Shown piece by piece: positions 18,191-26,408 of a DNA stretch of 54,036 nt. The position numbers and the translations under genes were made by a program. How positions within the stretch are numbered: position 1 is the stretch's first letter; each line of letters opens with the position of its first letter. Source of the stretch: Verrucomicrobiia bacterium (lineage in GTDB: Bacteria; Verrucomicrobiota; Verrucomicrobiia; Limisphaerales; UBA8199). The notes beneath the pieces were generated by a model that made no database searches, had not been told where the DNA came from, and saw nothing but the letters and a program-made list of their open reading frames with translations. The stretch covers positions 1 to 54,036 of the forward strand of contig DASYZB010000042.1 in NCBI GenBank assembly GCA_035946615.1, in the 5' to 3' direction.

Positions 18191-18953
18191 CGATCAGGGT
18201 GTGGAATATCTGCTGATCAGTGGACAGGCGGCTGTTCTGTACGGAGCTGCAACATTTTCTGAAGATATTGATCTCTGGATTGACCCGACAACCCGGAACT
18301 GTCAGGGCTTTACAAACGTCCTGAGATCATGCAAGTCGCGTTTTTATAAGCTGACGCCCCAACTGACAGTTGAAAACCTTAAGCGGGGGCATGGCTTTCA
18401 TTTTGTTCTGCCCGCGGAAGGTCAACCGGATGTCTTTTTGGATGTCATGGGAAATCCTCCGCGATTGGCGTCTTTTGGCGGGGCAGTTCAAAGCTCGCGG
18501 TGGATACAAACAGAGTGGGGAACGATCCGAACGGTAGGCATCAAACCGCTCGTTGAATTAAAGAAAACGCAGCGTTTGGAAGACTATCCTATTATCAGCA
18601 AACTTGTTTTGGCGTGGTTCGAGCAACCCGAATCCGAGGAAACGGCCAGCGATCTGCATTGGGGGCTTGAGAATATTTTTACTCTGCCGGAATTGACTGC
18701 CTTTTTCGTCGAACACTCCCAAGCTGCGAGTTTGCCCCTTGAAACTTTAAACCCGGCTCTAAAGACCTTCTCTCAATTGTTACTCTCCGGCCGGGAGATG
18801 GACCTTCCCACGGAGCGGCAGGTGAATCAATGGATGCAGAGCCGTATGGGCGAGTTGCAGGAAGCGGACCGCCTCTATTGGCATCAGATTATCGCTGAGT
18901 TGAGGCGTCTGCGCTCCTGCGGAGAGTTGATGGCCGAAGGAACCGCGGTCTGA
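18162..18953 (+). CDS. Nucleotidyltransferase-fold protein (AbiEii/DUF6036-like)
   Basis: Protein of 263 residues. The N-terminus has the polymerase-beta-type nucleotidyltransferase pattern: YLLISGQAAVLYGAATFSED followed by IDLWIDP, giving the G(G/Q)-x(n)-D-x-D metal site, with a third acidic residue likely in QPDVFLDVMG. The C-terminal half is helical. This resembles the toxin-like nucleotidyltransferases of the AbiEii/MNT group. Base composition is visibly lower in GC than its neighbours. It overlaps the small basic gene upstream; together they look like a horizontally moving two-gene cassette. Confidence 0.75.
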   Translation: MIANFFQSLNDQGVEYLLISGQAAVLYGAATFSEDIDLWIDPTTRNCQGFTNVLRSCKSRFYKLTPQLTVENLKRGHGFHFVLPAEGQPDVFLDVMGNPPRLASFGGAVQSSRWIQTEWGTIRTVGIKPLVELKKTQRLEDYPIISKLVLAWFEQPESEETASDLHWGLENIFTLPELTAFFVEHSQAASLPLETLNPALKTFSQLLLSGREMDLPTERQVNQWMQSRMGELQEADRLYWHQIIAELRRLRSCGELMAEGTAV

Positions 18954-19034
18954 TGTGCAGAATCGAATCGCAAGGGCTCTCCAGGGCGAAAAAACACTTG
19001 CCCAACTGCCGTTTCAAGGCTATCGAGTTCTTCC

Positions 19035-19394
19035 ATGGAGCAGAAGGTGCTCTTCGTTGATGATGACCCGCATTGGCGCGACATCGTATCGCTCTCCTTT
19101 AAGGAGGCCGGTTACGAGGTGATTACCGCTGCCGACGCCACCGAAGGCATGTCGCGCGCCGAGGGTGTCAAATTAGGGTTGATCATCCTGGACCTGAATC
19201 TCGCCGGTGAGAACGGGCTGGTGCTGATGCGTTTCATGAAACGCAATCACCCCGATGTGCCCGTTCTGCTCTATACCGCGACCGACCAGGATGACGAGGC
19301 CATCCGCAAGATGCTCAACGAAGGCGCCGACCAATACCTGCCCAAGGGTTCCATAGAAGAACTGCTGGTCGCCGCTGGGTCTTATTTGAAATAA
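19035..19394 (+). CDS. Response regulator, single receiver domain
   Basis: Protein of 119 residues, a lone CheY-like receiver: acidic pocket in LFVDDDPHW, phospho-Asp in LIILDLNLAGENG, Thr in VLLYTATDQDD and Lys in YLPKGSIEEL. There is no output domain. Its stop codon directly abuts the end of the convergent oxidoreductase gene. It is not next to a kinase gene, so the cognate sensor is unknown. Confidence 0.85.
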   Translation: MEQKVLFVDDDPHWRDIVSLSFKEAGYEVITAADATEGMSRAEGVKLGLIILDLNLAGENGLVLMRFMKRNHPDVPVLLYTATDQDDEAIRKMLNEGADQYLPKGSIEELLVAAGSYLK

Positions 19395-20819
19395 TCAGAG
19401 GCTCCAGCCCTCGCGGTACTCGCGCCGGACGAATTTGTTGGCATCATCAAGATTGGCTACCTTGAGATTGGCTGAATCCCAAAACAGCCGGTACAACGTC
19501 AATTCTTCCCGTAGCTGGACCCGTAGCGCCACGTTGCCCAGCAGCACCGACTCGGCCAGCGGACCCGCCCAATCGAAATTCGAGCCGGCCGGTTTGCCGC
19601 CTTTGCAGGCCTCGATCCATTCCTTATGGTGCCCAGGAGATGGCGGGATCGTCTCGGGCACATGGGCCGCTTCCTGGGCGCAAGACTCCGGAAATACTGA
19701 ATTGTTCAGGATAAATCCTTTTTCCCCAACGAGCAGCCGTCCGTTATCGCCCATCTTTGTCCCCTCCGGGAGGCCATCGGGCCTGGGCGGGCGCAACCCG
19801 CCGTCATACCAGCTCAGTTTGCAGGCGGGCATCGCGATGCCCCCGGCGGCGGCACCCGAGAGGCCCTTGACATGCCAATTGTTTTCCTGCACAGCCGCTG
19901 AGCGCGCTGGGAATTCATACGTTACCATCGAGCCCAGCGGAAAGGTCTCTTCATTGACGCGAGTCGAAGCAGCCTGAACGCTAGTCGGGGCTCCTAATTT
20001 CAGAGCACGAAAGACCGGGTCCATCGCGTGGCAACCGATGTCCCCTAGCGCTCCGGTGCCGAAATCCCACCAGCCGCGCCAAACGAAGGGCAGATAAACA
20101 GGGTGATATGGCCGCAACGGCGCGGGCCCGAGCCACAAGTCCCAATCCAGCGTTGCCGGGACAGGCGGCGTGTCCTTGGGGCGGTTGACGCCTTGTGGCC
20201 AGTATTCGTTGAAGAGACCGTTGGAAGGCCGATCCGTCCAAATATGGGCGTGGTGGACCGGGCCGATGACACCGGACCAGACCAACTCGCAGAGGTGACG
20301 GGTCTCCCTGGACGCCTGGCCCTGGTTGCCCATTTGCGTTGCCACTTTTGCCGCATGTGCCGCCTGCGCAACCTGGCGCGCCTCCCAAACCGAGTGGGTG
20401 AGGGGCTTTTCGCAGTAGACGTGCTTGCCATGCTTGATGGCCGCCACCGAGGCGAACGCGTGATGATGGTCCGGCGTCGCAACTACTACCGCGTCAATCT
20501 CCTTCATTTCGTCCAGCATCTGGCGGTAATCGGTGAACTGCTTTGCCTTGGGATACTTCTTAAAGGTGTGGGCGGCGTAGCGCTTATCCACATCGCACAG
20601 GGCCACGATATTCTCGGTATCGACCTGGCTCAGATCATGTGTGCCTTGGCCGCCAAAACCGATCCCGGCGATGTTCAGCCGTTCATTGGCCGATTGGGCG
20701 CCCTGGAGGCCCAGCACGGCGCCGGGCAGAACCATAAACGCAGCGGTTGAAATGGCAGCCCCGCCCATGAACTGGCGGCGGGACAATTGGGTGTCATTGG
20801 ATTGCTTTTGAGGTTTCAT
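19395..20819 (-). CDS. Tat-exported Gfo/Idh/MocA-family oxidoreductase
   Basis: Protein of 474 residues. Residues 12-40 are a Tat signal (LSRRQFMGGAAISTAAFMVL). Then comes the NAD(P)-binding Rossmann domain (LNIAGIGFGGQGTHDLSQV), the catalytic-region motif HVYCEKPLTHSVWEARQ and the DHHHAFA segment, and the C-terminal alpha/beta domain ending in REYREGWSL. Members oxidise or reduce sugars, inositols or related substrates, and exported ones are abundant in Verrucomicrobia and Planctomycetes, where they are linked to polysaccharide breakdown. The actual substrate is unknown. Confidence 0.88.
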   Translation of the reverse strand: MKPQKQSNDTQLSRRQFMGGAAISTAAFMVLPGAVLGLQGAQSANERLNIAGIGFGGQGTHDLSQVDTENIVALCDVDKRYAAHTFKKYPKAKQFTDYRQMLDEMKEIDAVVVATPDHHHAFASVAAIKHGKHVYCEKPLTHSVWEARQVAQAAHAAKVATQMGNQGQASRETRHLCELVWSGVIGPVHHAHIWTDRPSNGLFNEYWPQGVNRPKDTPPVPATLDWDLWLGPAPLRPYHPVYLPFVWRGWWDFGTGALGDIGCHAMDPVFRALKLGAPTSVQAASTRVNEETFPLGSMVTYEFPARSAAVQENNWHVKGLSGAAAGGIAMPACKLSWYDGGLRPPRPDGLPEGTKMGDNGRLLVGEKGFILNNSVFPESCAQEAAHVPETIPPSPGHHKEWIEACKGGKPAGSNFDWAGPLAESVLLGNVALRVQLREELTLYRLFWDSANLKVANLDDANKFVRREYREGWSL

Positions 20820-20985
20820 GGACGTTGGATTGCCTTGGCGCGAGCCGCAAGCGGCTGGCCATGTTGCACAGGCTCATTCCCAAATCCGACGATTCTGGTG
20901 AGGTGATTATTCGATTTCTCGCTTAATGTTCTCTTAAGGAGGTCTGTGGCAGACTCGGGCCTGATGTGCAAGATTACCCAATCAT

Positions 20986-21666
20986 ATGAACACTCACTCC
21001 AGCCAGCCATTGGGCGCGTTAGGCTCACGACGCGCGTTTTTCCGCAATCTCAGTTTTGCCACCGCCTTGTTCACTGTGCCGGGCGCATTCGCCGAGGAAC
21101 TGCTGCGCCAAACCGCCTGGGTCGAGGAGGGGCCCTTCTATCCGCCCAAGCTCCCCTTGGATACAGATAACGACCTGCTCATTGTGAACGACTCGATTAC
21201 TCCAGCCGTGGGCCAAGTCACCCATGTCAGTGGCCGGTTGCTGGACGGCGGGGGCGACCCGATTCGCAACGCCACCATTGAACTCTGGAATGTGGACAGC
21301 CACGGCATTTACCTCGCCGACCAGCCCAACCGCTCCTCGTATGACTCGAATTTCCAGGGTTTTGGGCGGTTTCTCACCAGCTCGAGCGGCGAATATTACT
21401 TCCGCACCATCAAGCCGATAGCTTACGGCGGACGCAAAGCTCCGCATCTTCATTTCAAGGTAAAAATGAAAGGACGCCAGCCATGGACTACCCAACTCTT
21501 TATCAAAGGCGACCCGGGCAATCCTCAGGATGGCATCTGGAGCCGAATTGGGGATGAGGCGAGCCGAGCGTCGGTTACAGTGAATTTTGTTCCGGTCAAA
21601 AACTCCCGGATCGGTGAACTGGCGGCCCACTTCGATATGGTATTGGGCATGACCCCGCAAGGCTGA
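20986..21666 (+). CDS. Exported intradiol ring-cleavage dioxygenase-like protein
   Basis: Protein of 226 residues with a Tat-like leader (SRRAFFRNLSFATALFTVPG). The body is the protocatechuate 3,4-dioxygenase beta-sandwich: the VEEGPFYPP entry motif, SGRLLDGGGDPIRNATIELW, then the iron site. Candidate ligands are Tyr in HGIYLAD, Tyr in GEYYFRTIKPIAY, and the two His of KAPHLHFKV. These enzymes open catechol-type rings between the hydroxyls. Export of such a protein suggests action on plant- or soil-derived aromatics outside the cytoplasm, as inferred. It is transcribed away from the oxidoreductase gene upstream. Confidence 0.85.
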   Translation: MNTHSSQPLGALGSRRAFFRNLSFATALFTVPGAFAEELLRQTAWVEEGPFYPPKLPLDTDNDLLIVNDSITPAVGQVTHVSGRLLDGGGDPIRNATIELWNVDSHGIYLADQPNRSSYDSNFQGFGRFLTSSSGEYYFRTIKPIAYGGRKAPHLHFKVKMKGRQPWTTQLFIKGDPGNPQDGIWSRIGDEASRASVTVNFVPVKNSRIGELAAHFDMVLGMTPQG

Positions 21667-21678
21667 GCAAGGAATCGA

Positions 21679-21918
21679 TTATTTCTGCGGTTTGGTTTTC
21701 GCGCTGCCGCCACCCTTTTTGCCCGCAGTCAGCACAGTGCCGCTGAGCAAACCGCCGGCGAAAAAACCGAAATACATAAGCGCAGCAGGCAATTTCTGAG
21801 CCTTCAGGAGAGGCGGGAGCGATAACCCGACAGATTGGCGGTTGTTCATGCCCATAACGACGAGGAGTAACAGGATAGCCGCCAGGAAAAGAGTCTTGAG
21901 GATCAGCTTGAAATTCAT
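21679..21918 (-). CDS. Small membrane protein, LapA/DUF1049-like
   Basis: Protein of 79 residues with two transmembrane helices (about 5-25 and 42-65) separated by NNRQSVGLSLPPLL, and a basic tail (GKKGGGSAKTKPQK). The pattern of two helices around an N-Q-V-L-L turn resembles the LapA/DUF1049 family. I start at the ATG at 21918 since the longer open frame adds a non-hydrophobic, unlikely leader. It lies 95 bases downstream of another small membrane-protein gene on the same strand. Confidence 0.65.
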   Translation of the reverse strand: MNFKLILKTLFLAAILLLLVVMGMNNRQSVGLSLPPLLKAQKLPAALMYFGFFAGGLLSGTVLTAGKKGGGSAKTKPQK

Positions 21919-22013
21919 ATAGGGATTCGTTTCGAAAGAGGCTTGCCAAAATGATTCATTGGAGGTGGTGGATAGCGGCGTCGCTGACAATGTTTGCAGG
22001 CCCGGCAGGCTTC

Positions 22014-22223
22014 TCATCTGCTCCTGCTGAAACCTAGCAGGCGCGCCGGCAGAAATAGAACCGCGCGCAGCAGAGCAAAAACCGCCTCCAGCGCAATGCC
22101 CAGGAGCCTAAGGGGCAGCGAGATGAGCCAAACCAACGGGAACAGGACCAGCGCCAGCAGCGCCACCGGCCAGCACAGCACCAGGAGAATGCACCACGCC
22201 ACAAAAAGGATCAGTGCCTTCAT
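22014..22223 (-). CDS. Small hydrophobic membrane protein
   Basis: Protein of 69 residues, nearly all hydrophobic with Leu/Ala/Val (two helices, about 3-28 and 30-55) and a short basic end (ARLLGFSRSR). No family was named, although similar small proteins are seen in related genomes. It probably forms a transcription unit with the LapA-like gene downstream. Confidence 0.6.
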   Translation of the reverse strand: MKALILFVAWCILLVLCWPVALLALVLFPLVWLISLPLRLLGIALEAVFALLRAVLFLPARLLGFSRSR

Positions 22224-22413
22224 AACGCTTTATCGGTAGCCCCTGAGAGGCTGGCCGTCAATTCCAAATCTGCTACAACCAATACGGTCTTTTGCCAGAG
22301 GGTGATGAAAAGTCGGGCTTGCCACAAGTTTCCAAAGTCATCACATTCAGCCCATGAATGATGTCCTGCGGAAGATCGGGGTCGGAGTAAACCTGGAATT
22401 CACCTCGAATCGC

Positions 22414-23745
22414 ATGTCCTCGAACGTCACCAGCCGTCGCGACTTTCTGAAAACCTCCGGCGCCGTGGTGGCAAGCGCGGCGCTCACCGGAGCTATTGGT
22501 CGTCCGGGTTATGCCGCCGAAAGCAACACCATCAAAATTGCCCTTGTGGGCTGTGGCGGGCGGGGCACGGGCGCCGCCGCGCAGGCCCTCTCGACTCGAG
22601 GCCCGACAAAACTATGGGCGATGGCGGATGTCTTCCAGCACCGGCTGGCCGGCAGCTTCGACCAATTGAAGCAACGGCTCTCAAATCAGGTGGACGTGCC
22701 TCCCGAGCGCCAGTTCCTCGGCTTCGACGCCTTCAAAAAGGCAATTGACACTCTGGACAAAGGCGACGTGGTCCTGCTGACCACCCCGCCCGCCTTCCGG
22801 CCCATTCATCTCGAGTACGCGGTCGCCAAGGGGGTGAATGTGTTCATGGAAAAATCCTTTGCAGTCGATGCGCCGGGGATTCGCCGGGTGTTTAAAGCCG
22901 GACAGCAGGCTGCGCAAAGGAATCTAAAGATTGCCGGGGGGCTCATGAGCCGCCACTCGCAACCGATGGAGGAGGCCATTGGACGAATTCACGAAGGCGC
23001 CATCGGCCAGATCATCACCCTTTGGGCTTACCGCATGCACGGCCCGGTCGGTTTGAGCCCCAAACAGCCCGGACAAACCGAACTGGCCCACCAAATTGCC
23101 AACTACAGCAATTACACCTGGCTCAACGGAAGCTTCTATGAAGACTGGCTCATTCACAATATGGATGTCGCCTGTTGGATAAAAAATGACTGGCCCGTTT
23201 CGGTCCAGGGCATGGGTGGCCGCCAGGTCCGCACAGAAAACGACCAGCTCTTCGACCATTACTGGGCCGAACATCATTTCCCGGACGGCACGCGCCTGGG
23301 CGGTCAGGGACGGCACATGAGCAACTGCTACGATTTTTGGGGTGTCGTGGCCCACGGCGCGACCGGCAGCGCGCTGCTGGGTGAAGGCCAATCCAAGCCC
23401 CGGATTTTCAAGGGGCACAAACAAACCTCCGAGGCTGTGCTCTGGGAGTACAAGGGCCAGCCGTTCGACGCTTATCAGTACGAACACGATTTATTTTTCG
23501 ACGCCATCCGCAACGACAGGCCTTACAACGAGACCGAGCGCTGCGCCAAATCCTGCTTTGCCGCCATCATGGGCCGCATGGCCTGCGAATCCGGCCAGAT
23601 GATCACCTGGGACGAAGCGGTGGCTTCGAATATCGAACTGGCGCCGGGCCTGGACAACCTGACCTGGGATTCCAACGCGCCGGTCATGCCTGACGCCAAC
23701 GGCAAATTCCAAATCGCCATGCCTGGCCAGACCCAGTGTGTTTAA
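22414..23745 (+). CDS. Tat-exported Gfo/Idh/MocA-family oxidoreductase
   Basis: Protein of 443 residues if started at 22414 (463 from the ATG at 22354). The leader SRRDFLKTSGAVVASAALTG is a Tat signal. The Rossmann motif is IKIALVGCGGRGTGAAAQAL. The usual EKP motif is here MEKSFAVDAPG, keeping the catalytic-region Lys but changing Pro to Ser. The C-terminal domain contains NYTWLNGSFYEDWLIHNMD and ends near AMPGQTQCV. It is a distant paralogue of the oxidoreductase at 19395-20819 and, like it, probably acts outside the cytoplasm on an unidentified sugar-like substrate. Confidence 0.87.
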   Translation: MSSNVTSRRDFLKTSGAVVASAALTGAIGRPGYAAESNTIKIALVGCGGRGTGAAAQALSTRGPTKLWAMADVFQHRLAGSFDQLKQRLSNQVDVPPERQFLGFDAFKKAIDTLDKGDVVLLTTPPAFRPIHLEYAVAKGVNVFMEKSFAVDAPGIRRVFKAGQQAAQRNLKIAGGLMSRHSQPMEEAIGRIHEGAIGQIITLWAYRMHGPVGLSPKQPGQTELAHQIANYSNYTWLNGSFYEDWLIHNMDVACWIKNDWPVSVQGMGGRQVRTENDQLFDHYWAEHHFPDGTRLGGQGRHMSNCYDFWGVVAHGATGSALLGEGQSKPRIFKGHKQTSEAVLWEYKGQPFDAYQYEHDLFFDAIRNDRPYNETERCAKSCFAAIMGRMACESGQMITWDEAVASNIELAPGLDNLTWDSNAPVMPDANGKFQIAMPGQTQCV

Positions 23746-23779
23746 GAATCGGGAGGCGAGTCGTTGCGCGAAGGCATCC

Positions 23780-24181
23780 TCAAAACTGCCGGTCCAGCGG
23801 GCTGGATTCTTTGGCAGCGCTCCAGTAACTCTTGGCGCCGGTTGCTCGTTTCAGCCGCAAGGGGTCTTTGCCAAAACCTCGCCTTAGGAGCGCAAGGGGC
23901 GTGATGAGCGCCAGAAACAAAACCGCCAATAAGACCCGGGCAATGGCCTGGCTGAGGACGAATCCAACCTGGGTCGAGACCCGGTAGAATCCACGAAACC
24001 ATTTGGGCCGGAGCCCGGCGCACAGGGCTGTCAGGAGCATCGCTCCCAAAACGACCTCCCAGGATCGAGCCGTCAGGGCGTGCCGCCACCGCAACAACGA
24101 GCTGAGCACACACACACCCAACGCCGTCAGCAGCGTCACCTTGCGCCATTCCTTGGGGTCTTCTTTGAGCCTGGCCTTCAC
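23780..24181 (-). CDS. SxtJ-like membrane protein
   Basis: Protein of 133 residues with an amphipathic start (KARLKEDPKEWRKVT) and three to four hydrophobic segments (about 15-30, 45-58, 70-105), including LITPLALLRRGFGKDPLRLK and a C-terminal SYW motif. This matches the SxtJ family, named after the saxitoxin cluster and typically encoded beside a NodU/CmcH carbamoyltransferase and a DUF5989 protein. Its ATG overlaps the carbamoyltransferase stop by 4 bases. The role is unknown; it may anchor the enzyme at the membrane. Confidence 0.8.
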   Translation of the reverse strand: MKARLKEDPKEWRKVTLLTALGVCVLSSLLRWRHALTARSWEVVLGAMLLTALCAGLRPKWFRGFYRVSTQVGFVLSQAIARVLLAVLFLALITPLALLRRGFGKDPLRLKRATGAKSYWSAAKESSPLDRQF

Positions 24182-26025
24182 GCCGCTGCGACTCCCTTCA
24201 AGGCCTCTTGTCGTGCAAAGCCTTCTTTTTGGCGCTTTTGAACGAGGAAGCTCCCCATAACAAGGTAATCCATTTCCGTTCTGGCGAAGCAGCGATAGGC
24301 ATCCTGGGGAGTGCAGACGATCGGTTCGCCTCGCACGTTAAACGAGGTGTTGACCAGCACACCGCACCCGGTCAGCCGCTCGAACTTTAGCAGCAACTCA
24401 TATAAAAGCGGGTTGTCTTTGCGAGCAACAGTTTGGATTCGCGCCGAGTAATCCACGTGCGTCACGGCGGGCAACGTGGAGCGGCGTTCCTTCAGCAAGT
24501 CCAGCCCTCGAATCCCAGGCCGCACCGCCGAACGCAGCTCGCGCCGGATGGGCGCCACCAAAAGCATGTAAGGCGACTCGACATCCAGCTCGAAATAATC
24601 CGCCAGTCGTTCCCGCCGCAGTACCGGCGCAAACGGACGGAACGATTCACGGAACTTCACCTTCAGGTTCATTACTGATTGCATCCGGTGCGACCGCGCA
24701 TCTCCCAGAATGGACCGGTTTCCCAGGGCCCGTGGGCCAAATTCCATCCGACCCTGGAACCAGCCCACGACCTTCTCCGCATCGAGTAGCGCCACGGTCC
24801 GTTCGAGCAGCGCCTCCTGGTCGAAGCGTTCATAGACCGCCCCGGCCATTCTCAGCGCCTCCTCGATTTGGTCGTCTGAAAACTCCGGCCCCAGCAGCGC
24901 GCCGCGCATCGCATCCCGGTCCTTTACCGGCAATTTGGACTCCGCGGCAACCTCCGGCGGTGGCGTCCCCTCCAGGTGCCAGGCGGCCAGTGCCGCCCCC
25001 AGCGCGCCACCGGCGTCCCCAGCAGCGGGTTGCACCCAGAGCCTCTCGAAAATCTTCTCCTTCACGATCCGCCCATTGGCCACGCAATTCAGCGCTACGC
25101 CCCCGGCCATGCACAGGTTGGTGAGGCCGGTTACCTCGCGGGCATGGCGCGCCAGGCGCAGCATCACCTCCTCCGTCACCGCCTGGATAGACCGTGCCAC
25201 GTCCATGTGGCGCGTTTCGATAGCGCCTTCCGGCTTGCGCGGTGGGCCGTCAAACAGTTTGTGGAACCGCCCGTTCGCCATTCGCGTGCCCCCCAGAAAA
25301 TCAAAGTAATCCAAGTTCAGCCAAAATGACCCGTCATCTTTAAGGTCGATCAGCTCTCGGTAGATGACCTCGGCGTATTTGGGCTCGCCGTAAGGCGCCA
25401 GGCCCATCAACTTGTATTCGCCCGAGTTGATTCGGAATCCGCAGTAATCCGTAAAGGCGGAATATAGGAGACCGAACGAGTGAGGAAAGCGCAATTCCTT
25501 CAATAAATGCACCTCATGCCCGCATCCTCGGCCAATGGTTGTGGTCGCCCACTCCCCGACCCCATCAATGGTCACTATGGCCGCCTCACTGAAGGGCGAG
25601 GGATAAAACGCGCTCGCCGCGTGGGCCTGGTGATGTTCGGTAAAGAGGATTGGGCAATCCGAGCGCAGCCCTGGCAATTCTTCGCGGATGGTTTGTCTGA
25701 GATTCAACTTTTCGCTTAGCCACGGGGGCAGCACGACGGGGAATGTGCGCCATCCGGCCGGCGCCACCGCGAGGTACGTCTCGAGCAGGCGCGCGAACTT
25801 GAGGATCGGTTTGTCATAGAACGCCACCACATCGAGCTCGCCCGGCCCGATTCCACACTGGCCCAGACAGCTTGCGATGGCCCGCGAAGGGAATGCTGGA
25901 TCGTTCTTAATGCGTGAGAAGCGTTCTTCCTGGGCGGCGGCGACGATTTGCCCCTCGCGCAGAAGCACAGCGGCGGCATCGTGGTAGAAGGCGGAAAGGC
26001 CCAAAATATGCCGCGGGGCGGGCAT
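24178..26025 (-). CDS. Carbamoyltransferase, NodU/CmcH/SxtI type
   Basis: Protein of 615 residues. The N-terminal ASKHA-fold part contains GLSAFYHDAAAVLL, EERFSRIKND, EHHQAHAASAFYPSPF and TIDGVGEWATTT, with the His residues and acidic groups that bind carbamoyl-adenylate and iron/ATP in this family. The C-terminal YrdC-like part has MEFGPRALGNRSILGD, FRESFRPFAP and VNTSFNVRGEPIV. The enzyme transfers a carbamoyl group from carbamoyl phosphate to a hydroxyl on an end product such as a natural product, sugar or polymer. It is the middle gene of a three-gene unit with the DUF5989 gene (3-base gap) and the SxtJ-like gene (4-base overlap). The acceptor is unknown. Confidence 0.92.
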   Translation of the reverse strand: MPAPRHILGLSAFYHDAAAVLLREGQIVAAAQEERFSRIKNDPAFPSRAIASCLGQCGIGPGELDVVAFYDKPILKFARLLETYLAVAPAGWRTFPVVLPPWLSEKLNLRQTIREELPGLRSDCPILFTEHHQAHAASAFYPSPFSEAAIVTIDGVGEWATTTIGRGCGHEVHLLKELRFPHSFGLLYSAFTDYCGFRINSGEYKLMGLAPYGEPKYAEVIYRELIDLKDDGSFWLNLDYFDFLGGTRMANGRFHKLFDGPPRKPEGAIETRHMDVARSIQAVTEEVMLRLARHAREVTGLTNLCMAGGVALNCVANGRIVKEKIFERLWVQPAAGDAGGALGAALAAWHLEGTPPPEVAAESKLPVKDRDAMRGALLGPEFSDDQIEEALRMAGAVYERFDQEALLERTVALLDAEKVVGWFQGRMEFGPRALGNRSILGDARSHRMQSVMNLKVKFRESFRPFAPVLRRERLADYFELDVESPYMLLVAPIRRELRSAVRPGIRGLDLLKERRSTLPAVTHVDYSARIQTVARKDNPLLYELLLKFERLTGCGVLVNTSFNVRGEPIVCTPQDAYRCFARTEMDYLVMGSFLVQKRQKEGFARQEALKGVAAA

Positions 26026-26028
26026 GGT

Positions 26029-26181
26029 TTAAAAGAACGGGTAGAGGGCCCAGGCGATACCTGAGCTGGATGCAAGGACCAGGATGGCGCCCAGCGCGAG
26101 CAATACCAGCACCAGCGGGACCAGCCACCATTTCTTCTCCTGCCGCGCAAAGACAAGGAACTCTTTCAGCAAACGCCACAT
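26029..26181 (-). CDS. DUF5989-family small membrane protein (SxtK-like)
   Basis: Protein of 50 residues: an amphipathic start (MWRLLKEFLVFARQEKKWWL), one long transmembrane helix and an end at GIAWALYPFF. This is the DUF5989 pattern, also found as SxtK. It stands immediately upstream of the carbamoyltransferase with a 3-base gap. I set the start at the ATG at 26181 because the longer open frame lacks sense. It probably helps membrane attachment or export of the carbamoylated product. Confidence 0.85.
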   Translation of the reverse strand: MWRLLKEFLVFARQEKKWWLVPLVLVLLALGAILVLASSSGIAWALYPFF

Positions 26182-26408
26182 TAACGCCCCCAGTCTAAAA
26201 ACTGCGTCCCTTACAGACAAGCCGGTAATTGACCTGGCGCAACGGGCGCTTTCATTGGCTTGGTTAACGATGCAGGGGAAATGTGGGGAGCGCGCGGCGG
26301 AACAAATAAGCCAAGTATGGCAACTATTTCTCTCGGGCCGCGCAGGTGGTGGTTGCGGTGGCGATCGGATTTGATTTGTTGCCCTGCCCGTGCTTGGCTG
26401 CTGGGCGC

